DNA of 64,000 bases from Tilletiopsis washingtonensis (lineage: Eukaryota > Basidiomycota > Exobasidiomycetes > Entylomatales), in assembly GCF_003144115.1 (NCBI RefSeq), contig NW_020312006.1, positions 595,822 through 659,821 of the forward strand. Direction: 5' to 3'. Positions 46,373 through 56,151 of the stretch are shown here, piece after piece. The notes under the pieces were generated by a model that saw nothing but the letters and a program-made list of their open reading frames with translations, was not told the origin of the DNA and ran no database searches. The translations under genes were made by a program, and so were the position numbers. How positions within the stretch are numbered: position 1 is the stretch's first letter; every line of letters starts with the position of its first letter.

Positions 46373-46646
46373 GCTCGTTGCGCGGCGCGCGTCGCCGGCT
46401 GGCAGGCGGCGGCGCCGAGCCTTCGTCGTCCTGGCTCTCGTCGTCGTCCTCTGCCGCCCGACTGGCGCCGGCGCGCCCTCTGCGCGGGCTGGCGATGCTG
46501 GCGCGCCCACGCGAGCGCGAAGACGAGGCTGCAGCACGCGAGGCACGCGCTCGCGGCGAAGGAGCGGCGGGCTCGGGCGACTCGTCGGGCGAGAGGGCGT
46601 GCGGGCGGCGCACGGCGACGCGCAGGCGCTGCGGGCGCTGCGACAT
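44308..46646 (-). CDS. RSC7/SWP82-like chromatin-remodelling complex subunit
   Basis: Exons 46646-45632, 45578-45303, 45249-44576 and 44505-44308 (minus strand) give 720 residues. Rsc7/Npl6 and Swp82 are paired accessory subunits of the RSC and SWI/SNF nucleosome remodellers. The first 200 residues are disordered, with a basic Ser/Arg region followed by an acidic run of about 15 aspartates. The family core spans exons 1 to 3: FILVAEFGQTT, YHLSLFNMT, then EWRTTTFTSPYRSD, QYFLSIDAARMVGFKDSLYFFRK and GRNVAVVAARNVFKLFGKN. The third exon has DDYMEAAALKRQQERG, and the C-terminus contains GGTRVGGRAWGLSSWST. A single gene of this family is common in basidiomycetes, so I do not assign it to one complex. 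Confidence 0.85.
46321..46374 (+). repeat. poly-aspartate microsatellite in RSC7-like gene
   Basis: Runs of GTC/ATC triplets on the plus strand (mostly a six-base CATCGT unit) encode an uninterrupted aspartate tract on the minus strand. The triplet repeat preserves frame and is a likely length polymorphism. Confidence 0.85.
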
Positions 46647-47523
46647 GCTGGGCGAGCAGTGGTGGGTGGCGCGGCGAGGCGGGGTGCGGCTGCGCTGTGC
46701 GCGAGGTTGATGAAGATGATGTGGTCGGGAAGAAGCGAGGCGCGCGTCGCTCGCTGCTCGGCACGCGTCGTGCCGGCGAGCTGCCCTCGACGGCGCAGGC
46801 AGCTGCACGGCACAGGCGAGTTTCCGGCATGGCGCATCGCGCTGCGCGCCATCTTCCTCTCCACTTGCTCGCCCTCATCCCACCTCATCCTTCCCGCGGC
46901 CATCTCGCCGCACGGCCCTCCCGCTTGCCTCATCCCTCAGCCGGCGCGGCTGCACACCGCCGCCGTCGGCCGCGTGCGCGGCAGTGCGACGGGCGCAGCC
47001 GGCGCGCATCGCATCGACCGCATCTCGCACGCCGCCGCCGCGGCCGCCCACCGCCGCCGCACACGTCTCTCTCTCTCACCCTCACTCCGACGCCCGACAC
47101 CGCGACACCTCTTCTCTGCACATTCGAGCGCGCCATTGTGCGAAGTCCTCGCAGCAGCGGCACGCCTCGCCGTCCGCAGCAGCGGCACGCCTCGCCGTCC
47201 GCAGCAGCGGCACACCTCGCCGTCCGCAGCAGCGGCACATCCCGCCGTCTGCAGCAGCGACTGCGCCGCGCGTCCCCTTCTCGCCCTCACTCCGACACCT
47301 CGACACCTCGACACCTTCGCTTCTGCGTAATCTCGGACGCTCCACTGCGCCTCGCGTAAGAGCGCGGCACTGCGTCTCATCTCTCTGAGCGCAGCAGTCC
47401 GTCTCGTCGCCCTCGTGCGCATCCTTCTCGCCCTCACTCCGACAGCTCTTCGTCTCCGACTCTTCGTCTCCGGCTCCTCGACTCTACGTTCTTCGATAGC
47501 TGCGCGCACGGCGTGCGGCTGCG
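46647..47523. promoter_or_regulatory. divergent spacer, RSC7-like / low-complexity gene
   Basis: 877 bases between two start codons. It contains the 25-base minisatellite at 47152-47259 and three scattered copies of a CTCGCCCTCACTCCGACA-like phrase (about 47080, 47271 and 47430). Otherwise it is C-rich on the plus strand. No gene is seen. Confidence 0.5.
47152..47259 (+). repeat. 25-base minisatellite, four copies plus a partial
   Basis: Units at 47152-47176, 47177-47201, 47202-47226 and 47227-47251, then an 8-base partial. The consensus starts CAGCAGCGGCACGCCTCGCC. The first two are identical, the third differs at one base and the fourth at three. The unit is not a multiple of three, which fits a non-coding position in the divergent spacer. 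Confidence 0.92.
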
Positions 47524-49320
47524 ATGGCTGCGAGTCAGGATGCAGGCGGGTCTGATGTGAGTAGCCATCTGCTCATCGAGCGTAGCGAGGAGCAAGCGGG
47601 GCTGATCGGCAATCTCGCGGCAGCGCGAGCGCTCCGAGTCGCCCATCTTCGTCAGCATCGTGCCGGCGCGCAAGCGCACGCGCAATGCGACGCAGGCCGC
47701 CGGGCAGCAGCAGGAGCAGCAGCAGCACGCAGCGCTCAAGGAAGAGACGAGCAGCCCAGTGAAGCGCACGGCGCCGGCGTCAGCCGTGCCGCCCGTGCCC
47801 GCGCCCTCGTCGGCTCCTGCTGCGCCGGCCTCGCCCGCGTCTCCAGAGCTGGCGACGCCGTCAGCGCTTGTGCCCTCTGCAGCGGCCACGGCCGCCTCCG
47901 CAGCATCGGCGTCCGCAGCAGCAGCGCCAGCAGCAGCACCGGCGTCGACATCAGCTGCGCCTGCGCTCGTCCCGGCTGTGCCGGACGCTCCCGCTGCCGC
48001 TCCGCTCTCTGCCCAACCTGCGCTCGCCTCGGCTGCGCCGGACACGCGCGCAGCGCCTGCGCAGCCCTCTGCCGTCGCTTCCGCACCGGCAGCAGGAACG
48101 TCGGCTGCGCCATCAGCGTCGCCAGCACCGGCAGCACGGAGGACAAACATGCGCTCGCTCTCGCCCGCCTCGATGGCTGCACTGCCGATGCCGGGCCCGA
48201 GCGACGGCGCGCTGCCAATTGCGGCGCTGCAGCAGCTCAAGGACGTCCATCTTCTCACGCGCGCGAAGTACCTGCGCGCCGTGCTCGACACGATGCTCTC
48301 TGCGCGCGCGGATGGCGTCGTCATCAACGAGCGCTTCCTCGGTGACTGCATCTCCGCGCACCAGAAGATCATTGACACGCTGAAGCTGCAAGCCGCGCGT
48401 CAGCAGACCGCCTCTGCCGCCGCCGCTGCTGCGCAGGCATCGCGCTCGTCGCCGGTCCGCGCTGCAGTCCAGCCTCCGCAGCCCTCTGCGGCAGACAGCG
48501 CTGCCGCCGCAGCACCGCCAGCAGCGGACGGCGCTGCTGATCGCTCTCCGCAGGGCGCAGCGGCGGACAGCACTATGACGCCACCTCTGCAGCGCTCGCC
48601 CTCGCCGCCGCTCCGCGCCGTCGCTCCGCCTGCGCAGCCCTCTGCTGTCGCTTCGCCTGCGCAGCCCGCTGCTGTCGCTCCGCCTGTGCAGCCCTCTGCC
48701 GTGGCTCCGCCAGCGCAGGTCTCTGCTGTCGCTTCGCCTGCGCAGCCCGCTGCTGTCGCTCCGCCTGCGCAGCCCTCTGCCGTGACTCCGCCAGCGCAGG
48801 TCTCTGCTGTCGCTTCGCCTGCGCAGCCCGCTGCTGTCGCTCCGCCTGCGCAGGCCTCGACCTCATCGGTGGTCTTCGCTACCCGCGCGCCGCTGGCTGG
48901 CAGCTCGCTGCCGGCAGCGCAGGGATCGCCGTCCGCAGCGCCGCCAGCACAGCCTGCACAGCCTGCACAGCCTACACAGGCCGCTGCACACGCCGTCGCG
49001 CAGCTGCCGCCGCAGAATGCGGCAGCGGTAGCCGGGCCCTCTTCGGCGCAGCGCACCTTTGAGGAGATGAGCAGGCAGGTCCGTCTCCAGCTGCAGGCGC
49101 AGTACGACGCCCTGCACGGACGACCGCAGCCGCAGCCGCAGCCGCAGCCGCAGCCGCAGCCGAAGATGCCGCAGCAGCAGCACTCGCAGCAGCAGCACCC
49201 GCAGCAGCAGCGCCATCAGCAGCAGCACGACCAGCAGCAGTACGTCGCGCCTGCTTTTCCGCCCGGCTTCCCGGTGCCGCCGTCTGTCTTCCCGACGTCG
49301 CTGCCGCCGCAGCAGCAGCG

Positions 49321-49351
<31 letters not shown>

Positions 49352-50815
49352 CGGCCGTCGGGCTTCCCGCCTGGCTTCTCGTCGGCGCTGCCGTCTGTCA
49401 TGTCGCCGCAGCAGCACTCGCCGCAAGCCACGAGCTTCTTGCCGTCGCAGCACATGCCTCCTCGACATCCGCCGCCGCTGCCGCAGCGACAGCAGCAGCA
49501 GCAAGCAGCGCCCCCAGCGCACACATCCTCCGGCTTCCCTCAGCCGCAGCACTCGCCACAAGCGACCAGCTTCTCGCCTTCGCAGCAGCAACCGCCGCAC
49601 GGGACCTTCCCGCCGCCGCCGCATCAGCAGTCGTCGTCAGAGTCGCATCTGCATGCTCGTCACGAGTCCCAGGCGCGCGAGCAGGTCTTTGCGCCTCGCT
49701 ACCTGCCAGCGTCGCTCGCAGCTGCGGAGCAGGCCTGGGCAGCAGCAAGCAGCACGCCGTCGTCGGCGTTGTCATACGAGACGCCGCAGCAAGAGGCTCT
49801 GCGGCAGGCTGCTACACGCGGCATTGCGCGTCTCGTCGGTGGCTCGAGTGCGCTTCTGCTGCTCGACCGCGACTCGCAGGAGCACCGCCACGCTCTGAAG
49901 AATCACGCGTCGCAGATCCGCGCCCTCGTCAACGCAGAGACGGCGCGGCAGAAGGCAGATGCCGAGGCGGCGCGGCAGAAAGCAGAGGCTGCAGCGCCAA
50001 AGACAGGAGAGAGCGCAGCGCCAAGCGCAGTAGCAAGCGCAGCAGCGTATTCGGCGTCAAGGGCAGCTTCGAGCGCAGCGGCAGAAGCAGCATCCGACGC
50101 AGCTAAGGCGCGCCAGCTTGGCGAGAGCGCCGCAACAGACGCAGCTAAGGCGCGGCAGGTCGGCGAGAGCGCCGCAACAGAAGCAAAGAGAGCGCTGCAC
50201 GCGCTGAGGGACCTCGACTACCATCCCGTCGTGCAGGCGCTGAAGCAGGAGAACGCGTCGCTGCGCAAGATCATCGACGCGCTCGTGACGCGCGTCGACG
50301 CTCTCGAGAGTGCGCCGCAGGCTGCAGCCGCCTCGGAACCGGCCGCGCCGCCGCCACCGCCGCCGCCGCCGCCGACGACGACATTAGTGGCTAGCCCCAG
50401 CGACGTGCAGCGCCAGAGCCGCAGCACGTCGCTGAGCAGCGCCGCTCCCGCCACATCTGTGTCGGAGAAGCGCGCGCGCGAGTCCTCTCCTGCGCAGTCC
50501 GGCTCGGAGGAGGAGCTGGCGCCGCGTAGCGCCAGCGCACGAGGCTCGCACCGCACCAAGAGACTGCGCCTCCAGCCCCTAGAGAGCGACGACGACGACG
50601 ACGAGATCAACGACGACGGCAATGATGCTCCGCCAGAGCCACGACGCCTCTCCATCGAGCCCAACAGCGGCTTGAGCAGCGTCGACACCGTGGAGGTGCC
50701 GACACTGCGCGCTTCCGCCTCGCGCGCCTCTGTCTCGCGCGCGTCGTCCTCGTCGTCGCGCACAAAGACTCCTTCACGAAACGTGATGCGGCCCAGATCG
50801 CAGTGGCGGGACTGA
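47524..50815 (+). CDS. large low-complexity Gln/Pro/Ala-rich protein of unknown function
   Basis: Exons 47524-47556 and 47624-50815 give 1074 residues. The frame has no ATG near its beginning, so I place the start in a small first exon (MAASQDAGGSD) joined by a 67-base intron with a GCTGAT branch site to RERSESPIFVSIVPARKRTRN. I recognise no domain. The only ordered-looking parts are a stretch near residues 180-240 (LQQLKDVHLLTRAKYLRAVLDTML, then RFLGDCISAHQKIIDTLKLQ), which looks helical, and a coiled-coil-prone part near 770-900. Between them are Ala/Pro/Val repeats, a QP run and poly-Gln. The C-terminus is Ser/Arg-rich with KRLRLQ and could be nuclear. The stop codon lies 115 bases from the dyn2 stop. 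The helical block might bind a partner, but that is a guess. Confidence 0.65.
48644..48859 (+). repeat. 81-base tandem repeat within the low-complexity gene
   Basis: Units begin at 48644, 48725 and 48806, the last one partial. Each full unit encodes 27 residues of the type AVASPAQPAAV followed by APPAQPSAV and a PPAQVS end. Units differ at only a few bases, which points to recent duplication. Confidence 0.9.
49125..49350 (+). repeat. CAG/CCG-rich Gln-Pro and poly-Gln coding region
   Basis: Alternating CCG-CAG (Pro-Gln) followed by several CAG blocks, including a run of about ten glutamines near 49318-49350. It lies in the disordered middle of the protein encoded at 47524-50815. Confidence 0.85.
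50096..50179 (+). repeat. 42-base direct duplication in the low-complexity gene
   Basis: Two copies at 50096-50137 and 50138-50179 encode DAAKAR-QLGESAAT and DAAKAR-QVGESAAT. The 14-residue unit is Ala/Lys/Glu-rich and likely helical. Confidence 0.9.
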
Positions 50816-50930
50816 TCCGCTCTGCCCTCCTGCGCACGTACCGCCGGGTACCTATTCTCACGACTAGCTCACATTGTACAATTACACATCGGCGTCCGAG
50901 TCACCCAATCTCTGCCCATCTGCCCTGCTT

Positions 50931-53900
50931 CTATGCCGCCCGAAGCGCGACGGCGCGCTGCGCGACCGTGCTGGCCACGAGCCCCTGTGCGGCCGGCAGT
51001 GCGAGGCTGAAGAGCGTGGCGCCGCGGTCGCCGTTCAGGTAGACGGTGACGGGGACCGACGAGTCGGTCGTGCCGTCCTGAGCGCGATCCTGCGCCGTCG
51101 CTGACTCGAGCCAGACGAGACTGCTGCGCCCGAGCGCGATCGTAGAGCCGTCGTTGAGCGTGAGGTGGCCGTCTGCCGACCACGTGGCGCCCTCGAGCTT
51201 GAGCCCTGCAGCGGAGCATGTCAGTGCCGCTTCGCACGCCGGCTTCGACGTGCTCACCTTGCAGAGAGAAGCCGCCGCTGGCCTGCCCGTCGTCGTTGAC
51301 GCGCAGATCCAGACGCAGGTTCTCCAAGCTGACTCGTGTGCGCCTCGCGACTGCCTGCCGCGTGGCGGTAAGGTAGGCGCCAGGCGTGAAGAGCAAGCCA
51401 AGCGTGACGGCAAAGCGCTCGAAGCTGTCCGTGCGCGTCACCTCGTCGAGCTGTGCCAGACGCTGCGCGAGATCGGCGACCCACATGCCCAGCGACATGG
51501 CCTTGGGCACGGGATACTTGCGCCACGTCGTCGGGATCGTGCCTGCATCGACGGCATCAGCGTGCGGGCTCGCCTGCGCTTTTGCTGCAACGCACCCTTC
51601 GTCAAGTCGCTGAGCAGTGCGCGATTGTGGTTCGTCTGCCGTGCCTCGCCAGAGCAGACCGAGATGACCTCTTCGAGGTCGCGGCGAACGAGCTTGAGCA
51701 GCTCTGCTCCCGAAGTGTGCTCGCGCGCCCAGAAGCTGATCGGCACGGGACAGTCAGCCCATGCATGATGACCGACGACGGATGCACTCACCGGAACAAC
51801 GGGTCGCCGATGCTGTTGGCGCCGCCCCTGAGCGATGCGATCTTCTGCGGCAGAGCGGCGAGCCAGTCGGCGGCGTTCTGGCGCAGCGCCTGCATCCACT
51901 GCGGCTGAGTCGCGCTGCTGGCCACGGCGTTACTGCTGCCCGGTCCGGCAGCTGCAGCGCCCTCGATTGGCGCCGCCACTGTCTCGTCGTCGTCGCTCAA
52001 CTGGCGCATGCGCACGAGCTTGTTGAGCAGCGCAGCACCCTGCGCAGTTGCGATGACGCGCTCTGCTGTCGGCGGCAGCGAGAGCCACTGCGGCGGCTGC
52101 TGGTCGGGCAGCTTCTGGATCCACGCCATGAACTGATCCATCTGCGTGCCCTCCGGCGCGATGAGCGGCATGTCCGGCGAGTCGACGAGACGGAAGGCCT
52201 GCTCGTACGCGAGCGGCGTGAAGATGCCATCGACGAACGAGTCGAGCAGCAACTGGTCGGCGGGGTTGTCGATCTTGCCACCGTACACGCTCTGCTTGAG
52301 AAGCGCACGCAGCGCCGGCCACGGAATCGTCGCCGGATCGATGTTCGCGCGGCCCTTGGCGACGCGGTTGACCCACGTCTCGATGACGTCGAGGGCCATC
52401 TCTGCATCGCTGTCGTTGAACTCGAACGCCTTCGACCAGCCGAGCGGCGTGTAGCGCAGCCGCTCAGTGAGCGTGGCGTGGAAAAAGGAGAGCAGGAAGA
52501 AGAGACGCATCGCTTCCGCCGGGCAGCTCTGTATCCGCGCCGGCGGGATGCCGCGCAGGTTGTCAAGCATACTCGCCTTAAGCCCCGGCGGCGGCTCGTT
52601 CATGAGGATGCGACTGGCGCGCAGGAAGCTGACCGGGATGACGGGGCTCGTCTCGCAGGTGAGAAAGAGCCGGAAGCTGCGGTTGAGGCCCGACGACGAG
52701 ATCTTCTTCTCGAGCTGGCCGAGCCACGCCGGCGCGAGGTGCACGTTCTTGAGCAGCACCCACTGGCCAGTGCGGGCGCCCGTCGTGATGGCCTGATCTG
52801 CGAGAGCGAAGCCCTCCTGCGAGCCCATCGCGACCGAGATGCAGCGCACGTCTGCCGCTCGCGCCAGGTTGTCCACGCGATAGCTCGGGTCGAAGCCCGG
52901 CACCGCACACAGCGCGACGGGCGTCTGCGCATTGACCTCGTCGGCGACGATGCGCTGCAGATCGTACGCAGTCTCCGAGAGAATGTCGGTGCCGAAGACG
53001 GCAGTGATGAGCTTGGCCATGGCGGGCGCGATGCGGTCGGGCCGGAGACACTTGATGACGAGCAACTCGCGCACCAGGCTGACGAGCTCGCTGCTCTCCT
53101 CCCAGAAGTGCGGCACGGCTGCCTCAGGCGCCGGCGCCGTCAGGAATGCCTGCCATGCGTCGACATCGCCCTCGATGTGCGCCGCCAAGTCGCGGAAGGT
53201 CGCGAGGCGGCGGTACGCCTGGACGCGCTGCTTCTGCTCTGGCGTCAAGAGCGCATCGAGCGTGTCCGAGCTGCTTGAGGCAGGCTGTGCGACGGCATCA
53301 CCGCCTTCGAGAAGGAACGCAAACTCAGCACCATCCAGCGCGTCTGGCTCCGCGCCTTCACGCGCCCAGACCACCGCCAGCAGCGTGGCGAGGAGGACGT
53401 GGTCGTGGTGGGCGAGCGCGCGGCTCGTGCGCTGGTACACGAGCAGAAACAAATCCTTCGTCAGGATGTCGAGCCGCTGGTGGTGGTCGGTGACGCCCTT
53501 GAGCCGCGCATTGCGATGCAGCACCTGGTCGAAGATGTCGAGGAAGAAGCGCAGCGAGAACTGGTAGAAGTGGCTGATGACATGCAGCTGGTCGAGGATG
53601 AAGAAGAGCGAGGAGCAGGCCTTGGCGAGCGGCACATACTGCGCCGTCACCTCGTCCACCTCGGCCATGACGGCGTCGGTCTCCTCGACCTTGCGCGTCA
53701 CCTCCTTTGCCTCCTTCTTGAGCGTCTCGAGCGTGTCGATGACCTTGTCGTCGTCGAGGATGTTGCCCTCGCTCTCGTTGAGCGCCACGAGCAGGCTCTT
53801 CTCCAGATGCCGCAGCCGCAGCCGGAACTCGCCCTGCAGCTTCATCAGGTCCGTGCGCTTCTTGTCCGTGTCGGGCCGCTCGCTCTTCAGCACCTGGTCC

Positions 53901-55890
53901 AGGCTCTGGCTCTGCAGCGAGCCGCGCGTCATGGTGAAGTTGACGAAGGTGACGCGAGAGCAGACGTCTGGCGAGAACTCGACGGACGGGTCTCGCGTGG
54001 AGAGGAAGAGCGTGAAGCTCGGGCTGAAGTCGATCTCCTGCGCGCCGAGGCGGATGAGCACGCGGCCGCCGGTCTTGCGCAGCTCGTTGTTCAGCACAGC
54101 ATTGACGATCGGGTCGAGGTGCTCCGCATCCTGGATCAGCAGCGGCTGGCCGAAGCGCAGCGCCGACTCGAGGTTCTTCAGGAACGCGCCGTCGAGGAAC
54201 GAGGTGACGACGAGCTTGCGCTCCTTGTACTCGTTCATGAGGAAAGCCGTGGCCTGGCCCGACGGGTCGAGCAGCAGCGGATAGCGCTTGAAGCGGCGCA
54301 ACATGATGGCGTTCTCGCACGCGAGCGTATCGGCCGGCAGACTCTTGCTCTGCCAGTCGAGGCGCTCATCGGCCGTGCTGAGATAGTCGACGAAGCCGAG
54401 CTCCGGCTTGAACTTGATGCCAACGCGCGACAGGTGCTCCGTCCAGGCGCTCCACATGCCCTCGCGGTACTGCTGGTCGAAGTAGCCCGCGTACGTGAGG
54501 AAGGCCGCGGACAGCAGCGCGTCGCCGACGATGGTGCTCATCTGCGCGTCGAACGTGCGACTGCCAGCGTCCCAGCGCGTCTTCTCGGACCCGAGGCTGT
54601 CCAGCAGCTGAATGCTGCGGTTCACGCGCGTCTGCACACGGCCCATCTCGCTCTTGATCGCCTGCGTCTCGCTGATGAGCGCGGCATACTCCTCCTTGTA
54701 GCGCGCGATGTCCTGCTCCGTCTGCTCGATGATGCGCAGGCCCTCTGCTGCCTGTGCCTGCGTGTTTTCGGCGTCTAGCTGCAGCTGCTCGACCTCGTCG
54801 CGCAGCGGCCCGACGGCGTCGAGGATCTCGGAGTAGCGCACCTGCGCAATGACCCACTTGGCCAGCGGACCGCACGCCTTGGACGCGCGGTTGATCTGCT
54901 CGAAGTTGTAGTCGGGCTTCGAGAGGTACTCGCGCTTCATCTTCTCGCGCACGCCGCGCGTCATCTGCCGCTCCGTGTCGAAGTTGACGATGGAGGAGAT
55001 GAAGTCGTCGCGGCGGATGATGCCCTGCACCGTCTTCCACGACTCGACCTTGTGGCCGAGGGCGATACACACGCTCTCCATCGCGTTCTTGACGGGCAGC
55101 GGTGGGTTGCCCATCGAGCGCACCTCGGTGAGGTGCTGCTTCTTGATGTTGCTCACCGCCGCCTGTGCGTCGAGCACGGCCGGCTCGGCATCGGCTAGCT
55201 CGGCCTCGACCTCGGAGCGGCGAATGGCGATGCTCTTTTCCGACTCGACGAGCATCGCTTGCAGCTCGATCGACGCCGCCTTCTTCTCCTCGGCAGACTT
55301 CTGGTCGGCGACCATGCGCTGCAGCTTCTCGTTGGCCTCGGTGTTCTTGGCCTTGAGCTGCATGTCCTTGACAGCGAGCGACTTGCGCAGCTCTTCGACA
55401 GCGAGCACCTGAGACAAAGAGGCTCAGCAAGGCGCTGCATGGCCCATCCGACACCACGCCGACTCACCGTCTCTTGCAGCTTGTCCAGGCCAACGTTCAG
55501 ATGCCGCTGCTCCTCCTCCAGGCCCGAACGCTTCTCAGTCGACAGCGCAACATCTACAAACCTAGCAGTCAGACTATGACTTGATCCGCAGCTCACGATG
55601 CGAGCCTGCTCCGCCCGTCACGCCCACTCACAGTGGTGAATGAGGTCGAGGAACGACCGCGGACCCATGTGCAGCCGGCGCCCCTGGCGGCGCTTCAGGC
55701 GCTCGGCAGCATCGTAGACGGAGTAGTGCACGTGCACGAGGGCATCGATGACCTCGGGCGCCGAGGGCCCGAGATCGAGGCCCTCGCACAGCTCGCTGGC
55801 GACAGTGCGGTACGCGGCCGGCGACCAGTCGCCCGGCAGCTTGGCGTGCGCGGCCGAGCCGCTGGCCTGACCCAGCACGGCGCTCGGCAT
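50931..55890 (-). CDS. dyn2: cytoplasmic dynein heavy chain, C-terminal half (split gene 2)
   Basis: Exons 55890-55632, 55553-55468, 55408-51792, 51735-51596, 51542-51258 and 51205-50931 (minus strand) give 1553 residues. The start is the only nearby in-frame ATG. After an 18-residue leader comes KLPGDWSPAAYRTVASEL, the small-domain part of AAA4, then the HVHYSVYDAAERLKRRQGRR block. The stalk follows: coiled coil 1 with RHLNVGLDKLQET and VEELRKSLAVKD, the microtubule-binding domain (about residues 190-325, with SMGNPPLPVKNAMESVC and DFISSIVNFD) and coiled coil 2. AAA5 (GDALLSAAFLTYAGYF, PLLLDPSGQAT), AAA6 (LLVIKCLRPDRIAPAM, then WVLLKNVHLAP) and the dynein C-terminal domain complete it. It has none of AAA1-AAA3 and no tail, so it can only work together with Dyn1. 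It is convergent with the low-complexity gene and divergent from CWC27. Confidence 0.95.
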
Positions 55891-56151
55891 GACGGGCGTG
55901 CGCAGCGAGCACGAGAGGGGTATATGCCACGACGCGTGAAGCGGCCTGGCGTGTCCTTGAAGGCCTTGAGGAGCAGCGTGAGAGCGAGGTGGTGGTGAGG
56001 TCGCGAGAGACTCGTCTAGGTCCGAGCGCAGCGGAGAGCAACACTTCGCGTGCTGGCGGAGTCGCGCGCCTGAGCCAAGCCGCGGGATCGAGATCCGCCT
56101 CTTGCCTGGTGTTCGCGCCTCCTTCCTCTCCACATCACCGACGCCGCCGCC
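55891..56151. promoter_or_regulatory. compact divergent promoter, dyn2 / CWC27
   Basis: Only 261 bases separate the two start codons, so the elements driving dyn2 and CWC27 must overlap or abut. A short TATA-like patch (about 55919-55926) sits some 30 bases from the dyn2 ATG. Its use is unproven and it is close for a core element unless the leader is very short. Confidence 0.5.

Noticed and set aside
47152-47259. CRISPR-like array
   Set aside because: The 25-base units are directly adjacent with no unique spacers, and the surroundings are eukaryotic genes.
50931-55890. dyn2 as a fragment of a second dynein class (for example axonemal)
   Set aside because: It starts exactly where Dyn1 ends and duplicates none of it. 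Its stalk and C-terminal motifs match the cytoplasmic type. No other dynein parts are in the window.
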